DNA of 64,000 nt from Flavobacterium branchiicola (GCF_018383905.1 NZ_JAGYWA010000004.1:62001-126000), one strand, 5' to 3'. Shown: positions 6,812 to 16,387, counted from the stretch's first letter. Translations and numbers: made by a program. Notes: generated by a model not told the origin, from the letters alone.

Positions 6812-8971
6812 TTATTTTTTTAATGAAAAATTATATTGAATTCCGAATACATACGTTCTTGGCGCAGCTGCTGTGTATGTTGGCTGTGCGTTGGCTGTAT
6901 TGGCTCTTGAAACATTGTAAGCGTATAATTTATCAGTAAGATTTAGTACGTTTCCGTAAACCTCAATTTTCTTCCATTGGTAACCAATTCTCGCATTAAA
7001 CAAATTATAACCTGCGTATTTTACGGTATTAATCTGATCCTGATAATAACTTCCAACAAGCTGCCATTCTATGGATGTTCTTAAATTAGGAAGCCAGTTT
7101 GGATAATAACTCACTTCTGAATTTACTGACCATTTTGGTGCCGCCGGCATTTCTTTACCATTTAAGTCCTGAACAGGATCTGATGGTTTGTCAGAAAGTT
7201 TAAAGTCTATATAAGTATGTTGCGCATAAGTACCACCAACACGCATGTTGAATTGTTTTGAAGGTCGGTATGAACCACCAAATTCGATTCCTTTATGACG
7301 AGTTTCTCCGGCAGAACGATAATCTGTTGAATTATCCGGAAGTTTTATATTTAACAACTCATTTTTGCCTTCCATATAATAGAAAGCATAATCAAAGTTT
7401 AGTTTATTTTCTAAGAAAGAAAGCCATCCGCCAACTTCATAATTATCAAAAGTGGCAGGCTCAAGATTATAATAGAATTGAGCAGGAACACCTGTTGTAC
7501 CGCCAGTTCCGGGTTTGGTTCTAAAGATTGATGTAATGCCCGGAGGTGCAAATCCCTGAGAATAATTACCGTAAAATCCGGCATATTCTGCAGGATTATA
7601 ATTGGCGCCTACCTTAAAAGTGGCTTTGTCATAAACTTTGCTTCCTGAAGAAAGATCAAGGGCATTATCATAATTCACTTTCATATTATCGTAACGACCA
7701 CCAAGTGTAACGACTAATTTTTCGATTGGGTTAAAACTTATTTGAGCATAACCAGCTGTATTGAAGATGTCCGCTGTATAATCAGCCAGTTTGGCGTCTG
7801 GATGTTCAGCGATGATTTCATATGAGTCTACCGTTTGTTTCCCTGGTACTCCCGGATTTAAATTGGCTTTTAAATCAATTACATATGACCAATAGGTTAC
7901 AGGAGAATAATCATATAAAGCGCCTGCCACAATCTTGGTGTTCAGGAAATCAAATTTTTGAGTGTGTTGTCCGATTGCTCCGTAACTTTTAAAGTTGTTT
8001 GAGTTGACTTCACCTTTTGCGGTTGTCGGATTTACAGTTGGACTCCATTTAATTCCGTAAGACGGATTTTGTCCTAATTTATTATCACGCAAATATGCTG
8101 TTATGTAACTGCTTGAATTACCGTTCCAGTCATGTTCTAATGTTAAGCGGGTTCTTAAAGCATCCGATTTTCTATACGTAAAGTTTGAAGTGCTTTTGTA
8201 AGTTCTGTTATTAAAAGCTTCTTCGTTTACTGTACCACTCATATCAGAATAGTATTTTCCGTACATTGTATTGCTGATCAGTCGGGTAGAAGGGGAAATG
8301 TTATAATCAATTCTCGCATTCAGATTGTCTTTATTATAATCGGAATACGTCATCCAGCCGTTCTCCTGCAAACTTGAAATTCCGGCAATATGGAAACCTA
8401 CTTTTCCAATTGTTGCACCGCCGGCAGCCTGAAATCTTCTGTAACCATAATTGTCGGCCTGAACTCCAAATTTAAATTCGGGATCAACAGGTGGTTTTAA
8501 TGAAATTAAATTAATTGTTCCTCCAACAGCTTCAGGGCCGTATAAAGAAGAAACGGGGCCCTTTACAACCTCAATACTCTGCAAATTATATTGGTTTATT
8601 TCCAGTAATGCATTGTGATTAAAAATTCCCATCGGGCGAATTGGTAATCCATCTTCCAGATATAAATAGTAAGCATTGGTGGTCATTGGCTGACGAATAG
8701 ACATCATATGTTGTTCGTTTCCTAAGTTAACCATTAATACACCAGGCGTTTTATTGATGATTTCGTAAACTGCGGTTGCTTTAGTTTCGTTAATCGTTTT
8801 GGCGGTTAATTTACTTATGGCAACTGGCGTTTCTTTTCTTAAAGTCGCGGTACGATTGGCTGTAATAAAAACGTTTTCAAGTTCCTGTGATTTGGTTGTG
8901 TCCTGCGTTGTTTTGTTTTGTGCAAAAACACATTGCCCTATAACTAGTAGGGTAAAGTATATTTTTTTCAT
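6812..8971 (-). CDS. TonB-dependent outer membrane receptor
   Basis: A 719-residue outer-membrane receptor that would import a chelated metal or similar ligand using TonB energy. Residues 1-17 form a signal peptide ending in AQ. The plug domain runs from about residue 45 to 155 (AVYEIINKTPGVLMVNLG, then IEVVKGPVSSLYGPEAVGGTINLIS, the classic plug end). The rest is a 22-strand beta-barrel ending in VFGIQYNFSLKK. There is no N-terminal carboxypeptidase-like domain and no SusD partner, which argues against glycan uptake. The neighbours (small cysteine protein upstream, PepSY protein downstream) point to iron, haem or copper uptake. The ligand is not decided by sequence. Confidence 0.9.
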   Translation of the reverse strand: MKKIYFTLLVIGQCVFAQNKTTQDTTKSQELENVFITANRTATLRKETPVAISKLTAKTINETKATAVYEIINKTPGVLMVNLGNEQHMMSIRQPMTTNAYYLYLEDGLPIRPMGIFNHNALLEINQYNLQSIEVVKGPVSSLYGPEAVGGTINLISLKPPVDPEFKFGVQADNYGYRRFQAAGGATIGKVGFHIAGISSLQENGWMTYSDYNKDNLNARIDYNISPSTRLISNTMYGKYYSDMSGTVNEEAFNNRTYKSTSNFTYRKSDALRTRLTLEHDWNGNSSSYITAYLRDNKLGQNPSYGIKWSPTVNPTTAKGEVNSNNFKSYGAIGQHTQKFDFLNTKIVAGALYDYSPVTYWSYVIDLKANLNPGVPGKQTVDSYEIIAEHPDAKLADYTADIFNTAGYAQISFNPIEKLVVTLGGRYDNMKVNYDNALDLSSGSKVYDKATFKVGANYNPAEYAGFYGNYSQGFAPPGITSIFRTKPGTGGTTGVPAQFYYNLEPATFDNYEVGGWLSFLENKLNFDYAFYYMEGKNELLNIKLPDNSTDYRSAGETRHKGIEFGGSYRPSKQFNMRVGGTYAQHTYIDFKLSDKPSDPVQDLNGKEMPAAPKWSVNSEVSYYPNWLPNLRTSIEWQLVGSYYQDQINTVKYAGYNLFNARIGYQWKKIEVYGNVLNLTDKLYAYNVSRANTANAQPTYTAAAPRTYVFGIQYNFSLKK

Positions 8972-8984
8972 TTTATATTATATA

Positions 8985-9046
8985 AATTAAGCTGTAAGCT
9001 ATAGGCTATAAACCATAAGCTGTGAACTGTAAGTCTTACAGTCGAT
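8985..9046. repeat. array of 7-base words between receptor and small protein genes
   Basis: A run with period 7 (GCTGTAA, GCTATAG, GCTATAA, ACCATAA, GCTGTGA, ACTGTAA) ending in a small palindrome AAGTCTTACAG. It lies in the 86-base gap between the small cysteine protein gene and the TonB receptor. No terminator-like T-tract is evident. Confidence 0.65.
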
Positions 9047-9057
9047 ACTTTTAAAAT

Positions 9058-9435
9058 TTATATAAAATAGGATGGAGGTCGAAAAGTCGAGGTAGATACA
9101 GCAATAGGTTTTTTATCGAATGAAGCGAAAATTTTTGCTTTTGATTCGATAAGTGCTGTTAATTTAAAATTGTTTAAAGTTGAATTCTGAATGTAAACTA
9201 CTTCTGATTTATCTTTCAGATTGTTTTGCATTCTTTTTTCGTTGTCTGCGTATTTTTTTAAACTTTTTTGAAGTTCACAACGACCATTACAGCTATTAAA
9301 AACCATTTTTCGTTGTACACAGATTGTTTTAGAAATCTCTTCCTGATTTAATTTGAATGAGGTATAAACAAAGAAACTGCCAAAAGAGGGAACTAATAGC
9401 ATGCAGGAAAGAAATATGACGAAAAGTCGTTTCAA
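9058..9435 (-). CDS. small membrane-anchored cysteine motif protein of a metal-uptake operon
   Basis: A 125-residue protein of no named family that I recognise. Residues 1-25 form a hydrophobic signal/anchor. A cysteine motif follows (ICVQRKMVFNSCNGRCELQK, spacing C-x10-C-x3-C), then a lysine-rich helix and a C-terminal TFRPPSYFI tail. It is first in a minus-strand unit with a TonB receptor and a PepSY protein, and a promoter-like element with an overlapping palindrome lies just upstream. The cysteines suggest periplasmic metal or redox handling, but that is an inference from motif and neighbourhood. The small size, export signal and conserved-looking cysteine spacing argue that it is a real gene. 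Confidence 0.75.
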   Translation of the reverse strand: MKRLFVIFLSCMLLVPSFGSFFVYTSFKLNQEEISKTICVQRKMVFNSCNGRCELQKSLKKYADNEKRMQNNLKDKSEVVYIQNSTLNNFKLTALIESKAKIFASFDKKPIAVSTSTFRPPSYFI

Positions 9436-9459
9436 AATCTGTTTCGTTGATTATGGGAG

Positions 9460-9491
9460 CAAAAATACATTTTAAAAATTATTTAAAACAA
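9460..9491 (-). promoter_or_regulatory. candidate promoter (TTG-N21-TATTTTTG) of the metal-uptake operon
   Basis: On the minus strand a TTG at 9491-9489 is followed after 21 bases by TATTTTTG at 9467-9460, close to the Bacteroidota consensus TTG-N19-21-TAnnTTTG. The predicted start of transcription is about 20 bases before the ATG at 9435. Confidence 0.55.
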
Positions 9492-9505
9492 TGATTGTGA
9501 TCATT
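9490..9505. promoter_or_regulatory. palindromic operator candidate AATGAT-TGTG-ATCATT
   Basis: A perfect 6-bp inverted repeat with a 4-base spacer overlaps the -33 element of the promoter for the small cysteine protein / TonB receptor / PepSY unit. AATGAT and ATCATT resemble Fur half-sites, so a Fur-type repressor is possible. This is inference from shape and location. Confidence 0.45.
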
Positions 9506-9510
9506 TTCAA

Positions 9511-9546
9511 AAAAAAATCTCAATTATAAATGTAATTGAGATTTTT
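9511..9546 (-). terminator. rho-independent terminator of secA
   Basis: An AATCTCAATT...AATTGAGATT stem with a short AT-rich loop, followed on the minus strand by a run of seven or more T. It lies about 65 bases past the secA stop codon. Confidence 0.75.
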
Positions 9547-9558
9547 AGATAAGACAAA

Positions 9559-9585
9559 CCCGACAGGTTTTTAAAACTTGTCGGG
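9559..9585. repeat. CCCGACAGG hairpin
   Basis: CCCGACAGGTT and AACTTGTCGGG form an 11-bp stem with one G-T pair around a TTTAA loop, between secA and its terminator. I recall this hairpin as a common intergenic element in Bacteroidota; only one copy is in this window. Confidence 0.6.
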
Positions 9586-9611
9586 CTTACTTATAATATG
9601 AAATAAAAATA

Positions 9612-12600
9612 TTAGTTAATCAAAACCCAGGTTCCATCAGCTATTAAGCTTTCTGCTTTTTTGTATTTCATTGTTTCTGTTTTACCAGTAGCAACTTCCT
9701 GAACTACAACAGTATCATTTCTGTTGATTTTTGGCATATCTCTAACGATAGTTTCTGTAACCTGACGTTGTTGCGTTTCTCCAGCCTCACGGTTCATGCT
9801 TTCGCTGTTTGGAATTTCATCTTTACTTAATTGTAAATTTTCTTTTTGACGAACTTCTCTTGCTTCGTGAATTTCAGAACTTACGTTTTGAGCTGGTAAA
9901 TCACCTTTGAATAAGAATGAAATAACTTCTTTATTAACGTTGTCCAGCATTCCTCTAAACAAATTGAAAGCCTCTAATTTGTAAATAAGCAATGGATCTT
10001 TTTGTTCGTGAACGGCTAATTGAACAGATTGTTTCAATTCATCCATTTTACGTAAATGTTTTTTCCAAGCTTCATCAACAATTGATAAAGTGATGTTTTT
10101 CTCGAAATCAGCAATTAATTGAGCACCTTCAGTTTCGTAAGCTTTTTTAAGATCTGTAACAACATTCAAAGTTTTGATTCCGTCTGTAAAAGGAACTACA
10201 ATTCTTTCGAAATGATTGTTTGGCTCTTCAAAAACACCTCTAATGATTGGGAAAGCTTCTCTTGCACTTCTTTCTGTTTTTTCAGTATAGAATGCTAAAG
10301 CTTCTTTGTATACTTTTCCGGTAACTTCAATATCAGTTAATTTTGCAAAATCTGCTTCAGAAATTGGAGATGTGATTCCGAAATAACGAATTAAATCAAA
10401 TTCAAAACCTTTGAAATCATTTGCAATTTTAGTCTGACTTACGATTAATTCGCAAGTGTCATAAAGCATGTTAGCAATATCTAATTTTAGACGCTCTCCA
10501 AATAATGCGTGACGACGACGTTTGTAAACTACTTCACGTTGCGAGTTCATAACGTCATCATATTCTAATAAACGTTTACGAACGCCAAAGTTGTTTTCTT
10601 CTACTTTTTTCTGAGCACGTTCGATAGATTTCGTCATCATAGAATGCTGAATCACTTCACCTTCTTGTAAGCCCATTCTGTCCATTACTTTCGCAACTCT
10701 TTCAGAACCAAATAAACGCATTAAGTTATCTTCAAGAGAAACATAGAATTGAGAACTTCCCGGATCTCCCTGACGTCCTGCACGACCACGTAACTGTCTG
10801 TCTACACGACGAGAGTCATGACGCTCTGTACCCACGATTGCTAAACCTCCTGCAGCTTTTACTTCTGGAGATAATTTAATATCGGTACCACGACCAGCCA
10901 TGTTTGTTGCAATAGTTACAACTCCGGCTTTACCTGCTTCTTCTACAATTTGTGCCTCTTGTTTGTGCATTTTAGCATTCAAGACGTTATGCGTAACGCC
11001 TCTCATTTTTAACATTCGGCTTAATAATTCTGAAATCTCAACAGAAGTTGTTCCAATCAATACTGGTCTTCCAGCTTGAGATAATTCAGTAACATCTTCA
11101 ATTACTGCATTGAATTTTTCACGTGTAGTTTTGTAGATATAATCTTCTTTGTCAATTCTGGCAATTCCACGGTTTGTTGGAATTTCAACAACATCCAATT
11201 TGTAAATCTGCCATAACTCGCCAGCTTCTGTAACCGCTGTACCAGTCATACCACCCAATTTGTTGTACATTCTGAAATAATTCTGTAATGTAACTGTAGC
11301 AAATGTTTGAGTTGCAGCTTCGATTTTTACATTTTCTTTTGCTTCGATCGCCTGGTGAAGACCGTCAGAATAACGACGTCCGTCCATGATACGACCAGTT
11401 TGCTCATCGACAATCATAATTTTGTTGTCCATGATCACGTATTCTACATCTTTTTCAAAAAGAGCATACGCTTTTAAAAGCTGTGTCAAAGTATGAATAC
11501 GCTCGCTTTTTACTCCAAAATCCTGAAATAATCTTTCTTTAGCTTCAGCTTCTGCGTCTTTGTCTAATTTTTGTTTTTCGATTGCAGCAATTTCTGTTCC
11601 GATATCTGGTAAAACGAAGAAATCAGAATCAGTATCTCCTGAAAGGTATTGAATACCATTGTCAGTTAATTCAACCTGATTGTTTTTTTCTTCAATCACA
11701 AAATACAAAGCTTCATCCACTTTATGCATTTCGCGATTGTTATCCTGCATGTATTGATTTTCAGTTTTTTGAAGTAATTGTTTAATTCCTTCTTCACTTA
11801 AAAATTTGATTAATGCTTTATTTTTAGGTAAACTTCTGTAAGCTCTTAATAATAAGAATCCGCCTTCTTTAGTATTTCCTTCTTTGATTAATTTTTTAGC
11901 TTCTGCTAAGAAACCATTTGCTAACTGACGTTGTTGTGCAACTAAGTTTTCGATTTTTGGTTTCAATTCATTAAATTCATGACGATCTCCCTGAGGAACC
12001 GGACCTGAAATAATAAGTGGTGTTCTTGCATCATCAATTAATACAGAATCGACCTCATCGACAATTGCATAATTGTGTTTTCTCTGTACTAAATCGCTTG
12101 GAGAATGTGCCATGTTATCTCTTAAGTAGTCAAAACCAAACTCATTGTTGGTTCCGTAAGTGATATCAGCATCGTAAGCTTTCTTTCTTTGTTCTGTACT
12201 TGGTTGGTGATTATCAATACAATCAACAGTTAAACCATGGAATTCGAATAATGGCGCTTTCCATGTACTATCACGTTTTGCTAAGTAGTCATTCACAGTT
12301 ACTAAGTGAACTCCGTTTCCTGTCAAAGCATTTAAGTAAAGAGGAAGAGTTGCAACCAAAGTTTTACCTTCACCCGTTTGCATTTCGGCAACTTTACCTT
12401 CGTGCAAAACCATACCACCAATTAACTGAACATCATAGTGAATCATGTCCCAAGTGATATCTTTTCCGGCAGCATTCCATTTGTTAGCCCAAACTGCTTT
12501 TTCACCATCAATAGTGATATATGTTTTTGTTGCAGAAAATTCACGGTCTTTTGGAGTTGCGGTAACTTCAATATGTGAGTTTTCTTTAAAACGGCGAGCC

Positions 12601-12956
12601 GTTTCTTTTACTACAGAAAATGCTTCTGGAAGAATTTCCAATAAAGTTTTTTCAGAGATTTCATAAGCCTCTTTTTCAAGAGTATCTATAGCATCATAAA
12701 GATCTTCTCTTTTGTCGATGTCTTCGATGTTTTCTACTTCTGCTTTAAGCGAAGCAATTTTAGCATCTTTATCAGCTCTGGCTTCTTTTATTCTGTCTTT
12801 AAAATATACGGTTCTTGCTCTTAAGTCGTCATGAGACAAACTCATTAAGCTAGTTTCGAATGTTTTAATTTTGTTTAAATAAGGTTGTAAAGCTTTGACA
12901 TCTTTCTGTGATTTATCACCGACAAAGACTTTAATGATACTGTTTATGAAACTCAT
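9612..12956 (-). CDS. secA: preprotein translocase ATPase subunit SecA
   Basis: SecA is the cytosolic motor that drives unfolded preproteins through SecYEG. The 1114-residue protein shows MQTGEGKT (Walker A, about residue 190), [20 protein letters not shown] (DEAD-box region), [12 protein letters not shown] and [18 protein letters not shown] (second nucleotide-binding fold). It is longer than the roughly 900-residue E. coli enzyme because of an extra helical stretch after the Walker B region (about residues 330-430), typical of this phylum as I know it. The C-terminus ends in ADGTWVLIN without the CxCx8CH zinc motif used for SecB binding in proteobacteria. A terminator and DUF2795 gene lie upstream; a terminator follows. 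Confidence 0.98.
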   Translation of the reverse strand: MSFINSIIKVFVGDKSQKDVKALQPYLNKIKTFETSLMSLSHDDLRARTVYFKDRIKEARADKDAKIASLKAEVENIEDIDKREDLYDAIDTLEKEAYEISEKTLLEILPEAFSVVKETARRFKENSHIEVTATPKDREFSATKTYITIDGEKAVWANKWNAAGKDITWDMIHYDVQLIGGMVLHEGKVAEMQTGEGKTLVATLPLYLNALTGNGVHLVTVNDYLAKRDSTWKAPLFEFHGLTVDCIDNHQPSTEQRKKAYDADITYGTNNEFGFDYLRDNMAHSPSDLVQRKHNYAIVDEVDSVLIDDARTPLIISGPVPQGDRHEFNELKPKIENLVAQQRQLANGFLAEAKKLIKEGNTKEGGFLLLRAYRSLPKNKALIKFLSEEGIKQLLQKTENQYMQDNNREMHKVDEALYFVIEEKNNQVELTDNGIQYLSGDTDSDFFVLPDIGTEIAAIEKQKLDKDAEAEAKERLFQDFGVKSERIHTLTQLLKAYALFEKDVEYVIMDNKIMIVDEQTGRIMDGRRYSDGLHQAIEAKENVKIEAATQTFATVTLQNYFRMYNKLGGMTGTAVTEAGELWQIYKLDVVEIPTNRGIARIDKEDYIYKTTREKFNAVIEDVTELSQAGRPVLIGTTSVEISELLSRMLKMRGVTHNVLNAKMHKQEAQIVEEAGKAGVVTIATNMAGRGTDIKLSPEVKAAGGLAIVGTERHDSRRVDRQLRGRAGRQGDPGSSQFYVSLEDNLMRLFGSERVAKVMDRMGLQEGEVIQHSMMTKSIERAQKKVEENNFGVRKRLLEYDDVMNSQREVVYKRRRHALFGERLKLDIANMLYDTCELIVSQTKIANDFKGFEFDLIRYFGITSPISEADFAKLTDIEVTGKVYKEALAFYTEKTERSAREAFPIIRGVFEEPNNHFERIVVPFTDGIKTLNVVTDLKKAYETEGAQLIADFEKNITLSIVDEAWKKHLRKMDELKQSVQLAVHEQKDPLLIYKLEAFNLFRGMLDNVNKEVISFLFKGDLPAQNVSSEIHEAREVRQKENLQLSKDEIPNSESMNREAGETQQRQVTETIVRDMPKINRNDTVVVQEVATGKTETMKYKKAESLIADGTWVLIN

Positions 12957-12996
12957 GATTTATTGTATTTCTTTATTATATATATGTATTTGAACC

Positions 12997-13026
12997 AAAA
13001 AAAAAGTCTCGGTGATGAGACTTTTT
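12997..13026 (-). terminator. rho-independent terminator of the DUF2795 gene
   Basis: AAGTCTC-GGTGAT-GAGACTT stem-loop; on the minus strand it is followed by a run of T. It lies between the DUF2795 stop and the secA start, so it should separate the two transcripts. Confidence 0.8.
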
Positions 13027-13041
13027 CCTTTGGTTTATTTT

Positions 13042-13263
13042 TTAATATTCATCCTCATTCCAAAGATAATCTTCGTCTGTTGGATAATCAGGCCAAATTT
13101 CTTCCATTGATTCATATATCTCGCCTTCATCCTCGATTGACTGAAGGTTTTCTACTACTTCTAATGGAGCACCAGCTCTAATAGCGTAGTCAATAAGTTC
13201 GTCTTTGTTAGCAGGCCATGGCGCATCACTTAAATAAGATGCTAATTCTAATGTCCAATACAT
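13042..13263 (-). CDS. DUF2795 domain-containing small acidic protein
   Basis: A 73-residue, strongly acidic protein starting MYWTLELASYLSDAPWP and ending in a Glu/Asp/Tyr-rich tail (PTDEDYLWNEDEY). The SYLxDAPWPAxKxELIDYA pattern is the core of DUF2795; the function is unknown. It is a single-gene transcription unit: a full-consensus promoter precedes it and a clear terminator follows, before secA. High conservation with a strong promoter suggests an abundant housekeeping protein, but no activity can be assigned. Confidence 0.88.
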   Translation of the reverse strand: MYWTLELASYLSDAPWPANKDELIDYAIRAGAPLEVVENLQSIEDEGEIYESMEEIWPDYPTDEDYLWNEDEY

Positions 13264-13284
13264 CTGTTATCTGTTTAGTTTGTG

Positions 13285-13314
13285 CAAAAATAAATTTTTT
13301 ACTGAAAAAGACAA
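13285..13314 (-). promoter_or_regulatory. full-consensus Bacteroidota promoter for the DUF2795 gene
   Basis: On the minus strand TTG at 13314-13312, then exactly 19 bases, then TATTTTTG at 13292-13285. This is the best match in the window to TTG-N19-TAnnTTTG. Transcription should start about 15-17 bases before the ATG at 13263. Confidence 0.7.
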
Positions 13315-13371
13315 GTAAATTTTGATTTATTTTAATAAAATTTAAGAACGTCTCTTGTTAAATTACAAAAA

Positions 13372-13438
13372 TCAAATTCCAAATCCCAAAAAAGGGCTTA
13401 TTTTTAGTTGGAATTTGGTGTTTTTTAAATTGGAATTT
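13372..13438. repeat. palindromic AAATTCC/GGAATTT word repeat
   Basis: Left arm of 7-base words (CAAATTC, CAAATCC) and right arm TTGGAATTTGG with a further TTGGAATTTA copy, flanking an AT-rich loop. It fills most of the gap between the adenosyltransferase stop and the DUF2795 promoter and may terminate the former. Confidence 0.6.
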
Positions 13439-13446
13439 AGGAAAAT

Positions 13447-14016
13447 TTATTTCCTCGGAATCCATTTTACTTCCTCCGCTTTTAAGTCAGACGACAACTT
13501 CCGTGCCAAGACAAAAAGGTAGTCAGAAAGTCGGTTTAAGTACTTGATTGCTATTTCGGGAACGTGTTCATTATGGCTTAAATGTACTGCCAAACGCTCT
13601 GCGCGACGACAAATACAACGTGTTATATGACAATGTGACACTGTTGGGTGACCTCCTGGTAAAACAAAATGAGTCATTGGCGGAAGGCTTTCCTCCATTT
13701 TATCTATTTCATTTTCTAATAATTCAATATCAGAATCAATTATTCCTAAGTTTTTTAAACGTAATTCCCCATTTTTTAAAACTTCTTTCTCCTGTGGAGT
13801 TGCCAAAATGGCACCAACAGTAAAAAGGCGATCCTGAATTTCTATTAAAATGGTTTTATAATGCGAATCCATTTCCTGATCACGTATTAATCCGATATAA
13901 GAATTTAATTCATCAACAGTTCCGTAACTGTCAATTCTTATATCATCTTTAGGAACTCGAGTGCCTCCAAAAAGAGCTGTGGTTCCTTTATCGCCGGTTT
14001 TTGTATATACTTTCAT
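13447..14016 (-). CDS. cob(I)alamin adenosyltransferase, PduO type
   Basis: Transfers the adenosyl group of ATP to cob(I)alamin or cob(I)inamide, making the B12 coenzyme. The 189-residue protein has the PduO-type N-terminal ATP loop (KTGDKGTTALFGGTRVPKDD, residues 5-24), YGTVDELNSYIG (31-42), and the C-terminal helical motif with FVLPGGHP and CRRAER. The length matches the single-domain family. No other cobalamin gene is nearby, so it probably serves salvage of imported corrinoid. It leads a minus-strand gene that follows a lipoprotein gene across a short gap containing 8-base repeat words. Confidence 0.92.
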   Translation of the reverse strand: MKVYTKTGDKGTTALFGGTRVPKDDIRIDSYGTVDELNSYIGLIRDQEMDSHYKTILIEIQDRLFTVGAILATPQEKEVLKNGELRLKNLGIIDSDIELLENEIDKMEESLPPMTHFVLPGGHPTVSHCHITRCICRRAERLAVHLSHNEHVPEIAIKYLNRLSDYLFVLARKLSSDLKAEEVKWIPRK

Positions 14017-14021
14017 TTTTT

Positions 14022-14055
14022 TTAAGATGCTAAGGTTCTGAGATTCTAAGTTTTT
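14022..14055. repeat. CTAAGGTT-type 8-base word repeat
   Basis: Words CTAAGGTT, CTGAGATT, CTAAG with period 8 in the 42-base gap between two minus-strand genes. Half of the palindrome seen in full at 5031-5112. Confidence 0.6.
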
Positions 14056-14058
14056 ATT

Positions 14059-14631
14059 TTATAAGTTATTTAAGCCAAGTTCATTACTCAGTTTTGTTAA
14101 TTCTTTATAAGCTTTGTCATTAAAAGAATCAGTTTTTATCCCCGCAGTTTTGGCGGTTGACTGAAATTGAGAGCATTCTAAACAAATTTGTGTTTGACAA
14201 ATTACTTTATTGTCCTTAAAATAAATAAATGCAAGTCTTGGATTGTAACAAGCAGCTGAATTTGGATTTTCAAATGTTTTTTTGTCACCAAGAATTAAAT
14301 TTAATTTTAAAATTTGATTGTACTCAAGTTTTTGACTGGTTTTTATTGTGTTGATAGATTCTCCTTTTTTATTTATTGGATAAAATGAATGACCATATCC
14401 ATCAAAACCTATATAATTAACCCCAATGACAGAATCACATTCAAATTCTTTTTCATAAGATAAAAGAGTATCAATATTGACTAAAAAGTCACTACTAGGT
14501 GACCAATGTATTTTTATATTCTCAATTTTTGGAGTTACTAATTTAGAATTTTCATTATTTTTTATTGAGGTCTTTTTGCAAGATGCTAAAAACAAAAAAA
14601 CGAATAAAAAAGATCTAATGAAATGGGTCAT
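14059..14631 (-). CDS. hypothetical lipoprotein
   Basis: A 190-residue protein with a lipoprotein signal (MTHFIRSFLFVFLFLASCKK, lipidated Cys at residue 18) and the K-rich stretch after the Cys typical of Bacteroidota lipoproteins. The mature part has an SVIGVNYIGFDGYGHSFYPIN segment and a CYNPRLAFIYFKDNKVICQTQICLEC region with three paired cysteines that may form disulfides. I do not recognise the family. It sits between the ABC ATPase gene and the cobalamin adenosyltransferase on the minus strand, with repeat words in both gaps, so co-transcription is uncertain. Confidence 0.72.
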   Translation of the reverse strand: MTHFIRSFLFVFLFLASCKKTSIKNNENSKLVTPKIENIKIHWSPSSDFLVNIDTLLSYEKEFECDSVIGVNYIGFDGYGHSFYPINKKGESINTIKTSQKLEYNQILKLNLILGDKKTFENPNSAACYNPRLAFIYFKDNKVICQTQICLECSQFQSTAKTAGIKTDSFNDKAYKELTKLSNELGLNNL

Positions 14632-14632
14632 T

Positions 14633-14661
14633 TTTTTAAGGTTCTGAGATTGTAAGTTTTC
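14633..14661. repeat. 8-base word repeat (TTAAGGTT, CTGAGATT, GTAAG)
   Basis: Another short copy of the CTAAGnnn word family, directly upstream of the lipoprotein gene on the minus strand. Confidence 0.5.
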
Positions 14662-14693
14662 TTTTTGAATAATCTAAAATCAGAAATTTAAAA

Positions 14694-15380
14694 TTATTTA
14701 GTAGTGTCGCTTTCTATTAATCCGTCTCTTAAACGAATTACACGATGTGCATAAGCGGCAATATCTTCTTCATGTGTTACCAGAATTACAGTGTTTCCCT
14801 GTGCATGAATGTCTCCAAACAATTTCATGATTTCTACCGAAGTTTTACTGTCTAAGTTTCCGGTTGGTTCATCGGCTAAAATAATTGAAGGTTTGTTGAC
14901 TAATGCGCGGGCAATAGCAACACGTTGTCTTTGTCCTCCAGAAAGCTGATTAGGCTGGTGATCCATTCGGTCGGCCAGATTTACTTGTTTTAGAACTTCA
15001 GTTGCGCGAATAATACGTTCCGATTTTGGATGTCCGGCATAAATCATTGGTAATGCAACATTGTCTAAAGCGGTAGTTCTTGGCAAAAGATTAAAAGTCT
15101 GAAAAACGAAACCAATCTCTTTATTTCTAATTCCGGCTAATTCATCATCACGCATTTGGCTGACATCCTTTCCATTTAAAATATAAGTTCCTGAAGTTGG
15201 AGTATCCAAACACCCCAATAAGTTCATTAAAGTAGATTTTCCTGACCCTGAAGGCCCCATTAAAGCAACGTATTCTCCTTTGTTGATTTCTAGATTAATT
15301 CCCTTTAAAACATAAACGATTTCATTTCCAAGTACAAAATTTCGTTTTATGTCAGTTATCTTAATTAATGGATTTGCCAT
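14694..15380 (-). CDS. ABC transporter ATP-binding protein, LolD/MacB type
   Basis: A complete 228-residue ATPase subunit: Walker [10 protein letters not shown] (residues 42-50), Q-loop VFQTFNLLP, signature [15 protein letters not shown] (146-160), Walker [13 protein letters not shown] and switch His in ILVTHE. The closest pattern is the LolD/MacB class, which powers lipoprotein release or mechanotransmission rather than solute import. No permease gene is adjacent, so the membrane partner (FtsX-like) must be encoded elsewhere. It is probably transcribed alone; upstream to the divergent lipoprotein at 15669 is a 288-base gap. Confidence 0.9.
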   Translation of the reverse strand: MANPLIKITDIKRNFVLGNEIVYVLKGINLEINKGEYVALMGPSGSGKSTLMNLLGCLDTPTSGTYILNGKDVSQMRDDELAGIRNKEIGFVFQTFNLLPRTTALDNVALPMIYAGHPKSERIIRATEVLKQVNLADRMDHQPNQLSGGQRQRVAIARALVNKPSIILADEPTGNLDSKTSVEIMKLFGDIHAQGNTVILVTHEEDIAAYAHRVIRLRDGLIESDTTK

Positions 15381-15636
15381 TTCGTTTTACAATTTTGGTT
15401 TTAAAAGTACAAAACACTTTTCAATAAAAATCATTAGTAGTTGAGAAATGATTTTTGTTACAAAACACGTGTAGATTGCAGTTTTACTCGAATAGTACTA
15501 AACCATGTTTTGAATTAATTGTGTTGTTTTTAATTGATGTTGATTAATTGTTGCTATTTTTTGTTTTTTATAGATTTAATATGTTTGAATTCTTAAAAAG
15601 GTGGTAATAATGTAATTTTAAGCATTTGAGTTTAAG

Positions 15637-15644
15637 TAATTTTG
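15637..15644 (+). promoter_or_regulatory. candidate -7 box (TAATTTTG)
   Basis: Matches TAnnTTTG and ends 24 bases before the ATG of the lipoprotein gene at 15669. No -33 TTG at standard spacing. Confidence 0.35.
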
Positions 15645-15668
15645 TTTAATAACTTAAAAATCAGAATT

Positions 15669-16328
15669 ATGAAAAACATATCATTATTATCAGGAATGGC
15701 TTTAATCGCATTGAGTTTTACGTCGTGTAAAGATGAAAAACAAGAAAAGGCCCAAAGAACTGTCGACTCTTATGTAACCTACGTCGATTCGGTTAAAAAT
15801 GTGGCAGCTGCCGATTTAAAAGAGAACTGGAAAACAGTGGAATCTGAATATGATAAAAAAGCTCAGGAAGCAGAATTGGCTTTGGCAGATATAAAAGATA
15901 ATTCGGCTGCGACCGAAAAAATAAATACAAGTAAAGTAAAGTACGAGGAGTTTAAAAAAGAAATGACCGCCGTTTTTGCCCCACCAACTCCAAGTCCGAA
16001 ACAACAATTAAGAAATGCTTTATTTGGAGAAGGAAAAATTGGAGATGATATGAGTTTTAGCTGGGTTAATGCTCAAAATATTCACAGTGTTTACCAACAA
16101 TTTGTACATACAGTTGAAAATAATAAAGACCGTTATTCAAGAGAAGACTGGGATGAAATAAAAGTATTGTATGAAGCATTGGACAGCCGAAAAAATACGG
16201 TTGAAAAAGAAGGTTTGACCGCTGAAGACAATAGAAAAATTGCAGGTTTGAAAGTTAAATTTGCCCCTATGTATACCGTAAACAGAATGGGAGCAAAGGC
16301 AGAAGAAAATAAAGATGCTAAGAAATAA
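15669..16328 (+). CDS. hypothetical lipoprotein with coiled-coil-like helices
   Basis: A 219-residue protein. I start it at the ATG at 15669, which gives the lipoprotein signal MKNISLLSGMALIALSFTSC with the lipidated Cys at residue 20; an in-frame ATG nine codons upstream would break that signal. The mature part is rich in Lys, Glu and Ala and predicted helical (ENWKTVESEYDKKAQEAELA and a similar EALDSRKNTVEKEG region), with no catalytic motif. The family is unknown to me. It stands alone: a TAATTTTG box lies 25 bases upstream of the ATG and a terminator follows. Confidence 0.75.
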   Translation: MKNISLLSGMALIALSFTSCKDEKQEKAQRTVDSYVTYVDSVKNVAAADLKENWKTVESEYDKKAQEAELALADIKDNSAATEKINTSKVKYEEFKKEMTAVFAPPTPSPKQQLRNALFGEGKIGDDMSFSWVNAQNIHSVYQQFVHTVENNKDRYSREDWDEIKVLYEALDSRKNTVEKEGLTAEDNRKIAGLKVKFAPMYTVNRMGAKAEENKDAKK

Positions 16329-16352
16329 AGTTTAGAGTTTTGAATTAGTAAC

Positions 16353-16387
16353 AAAAAAGACAATCAGAAAATGATTGTCTTTTTTTT
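16353..16387 (+). terminator. rho-independent terminator
   Basis: AAAGACAATCA-GAAA-TGATTGTCTTT stem-loop with a T-run, 25 bases past the lipoprotein stop. The flanking A-run makes it usable from the minus strand as well, for the XRE regulator gene that converges from the other side. Confidence 0.85.
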
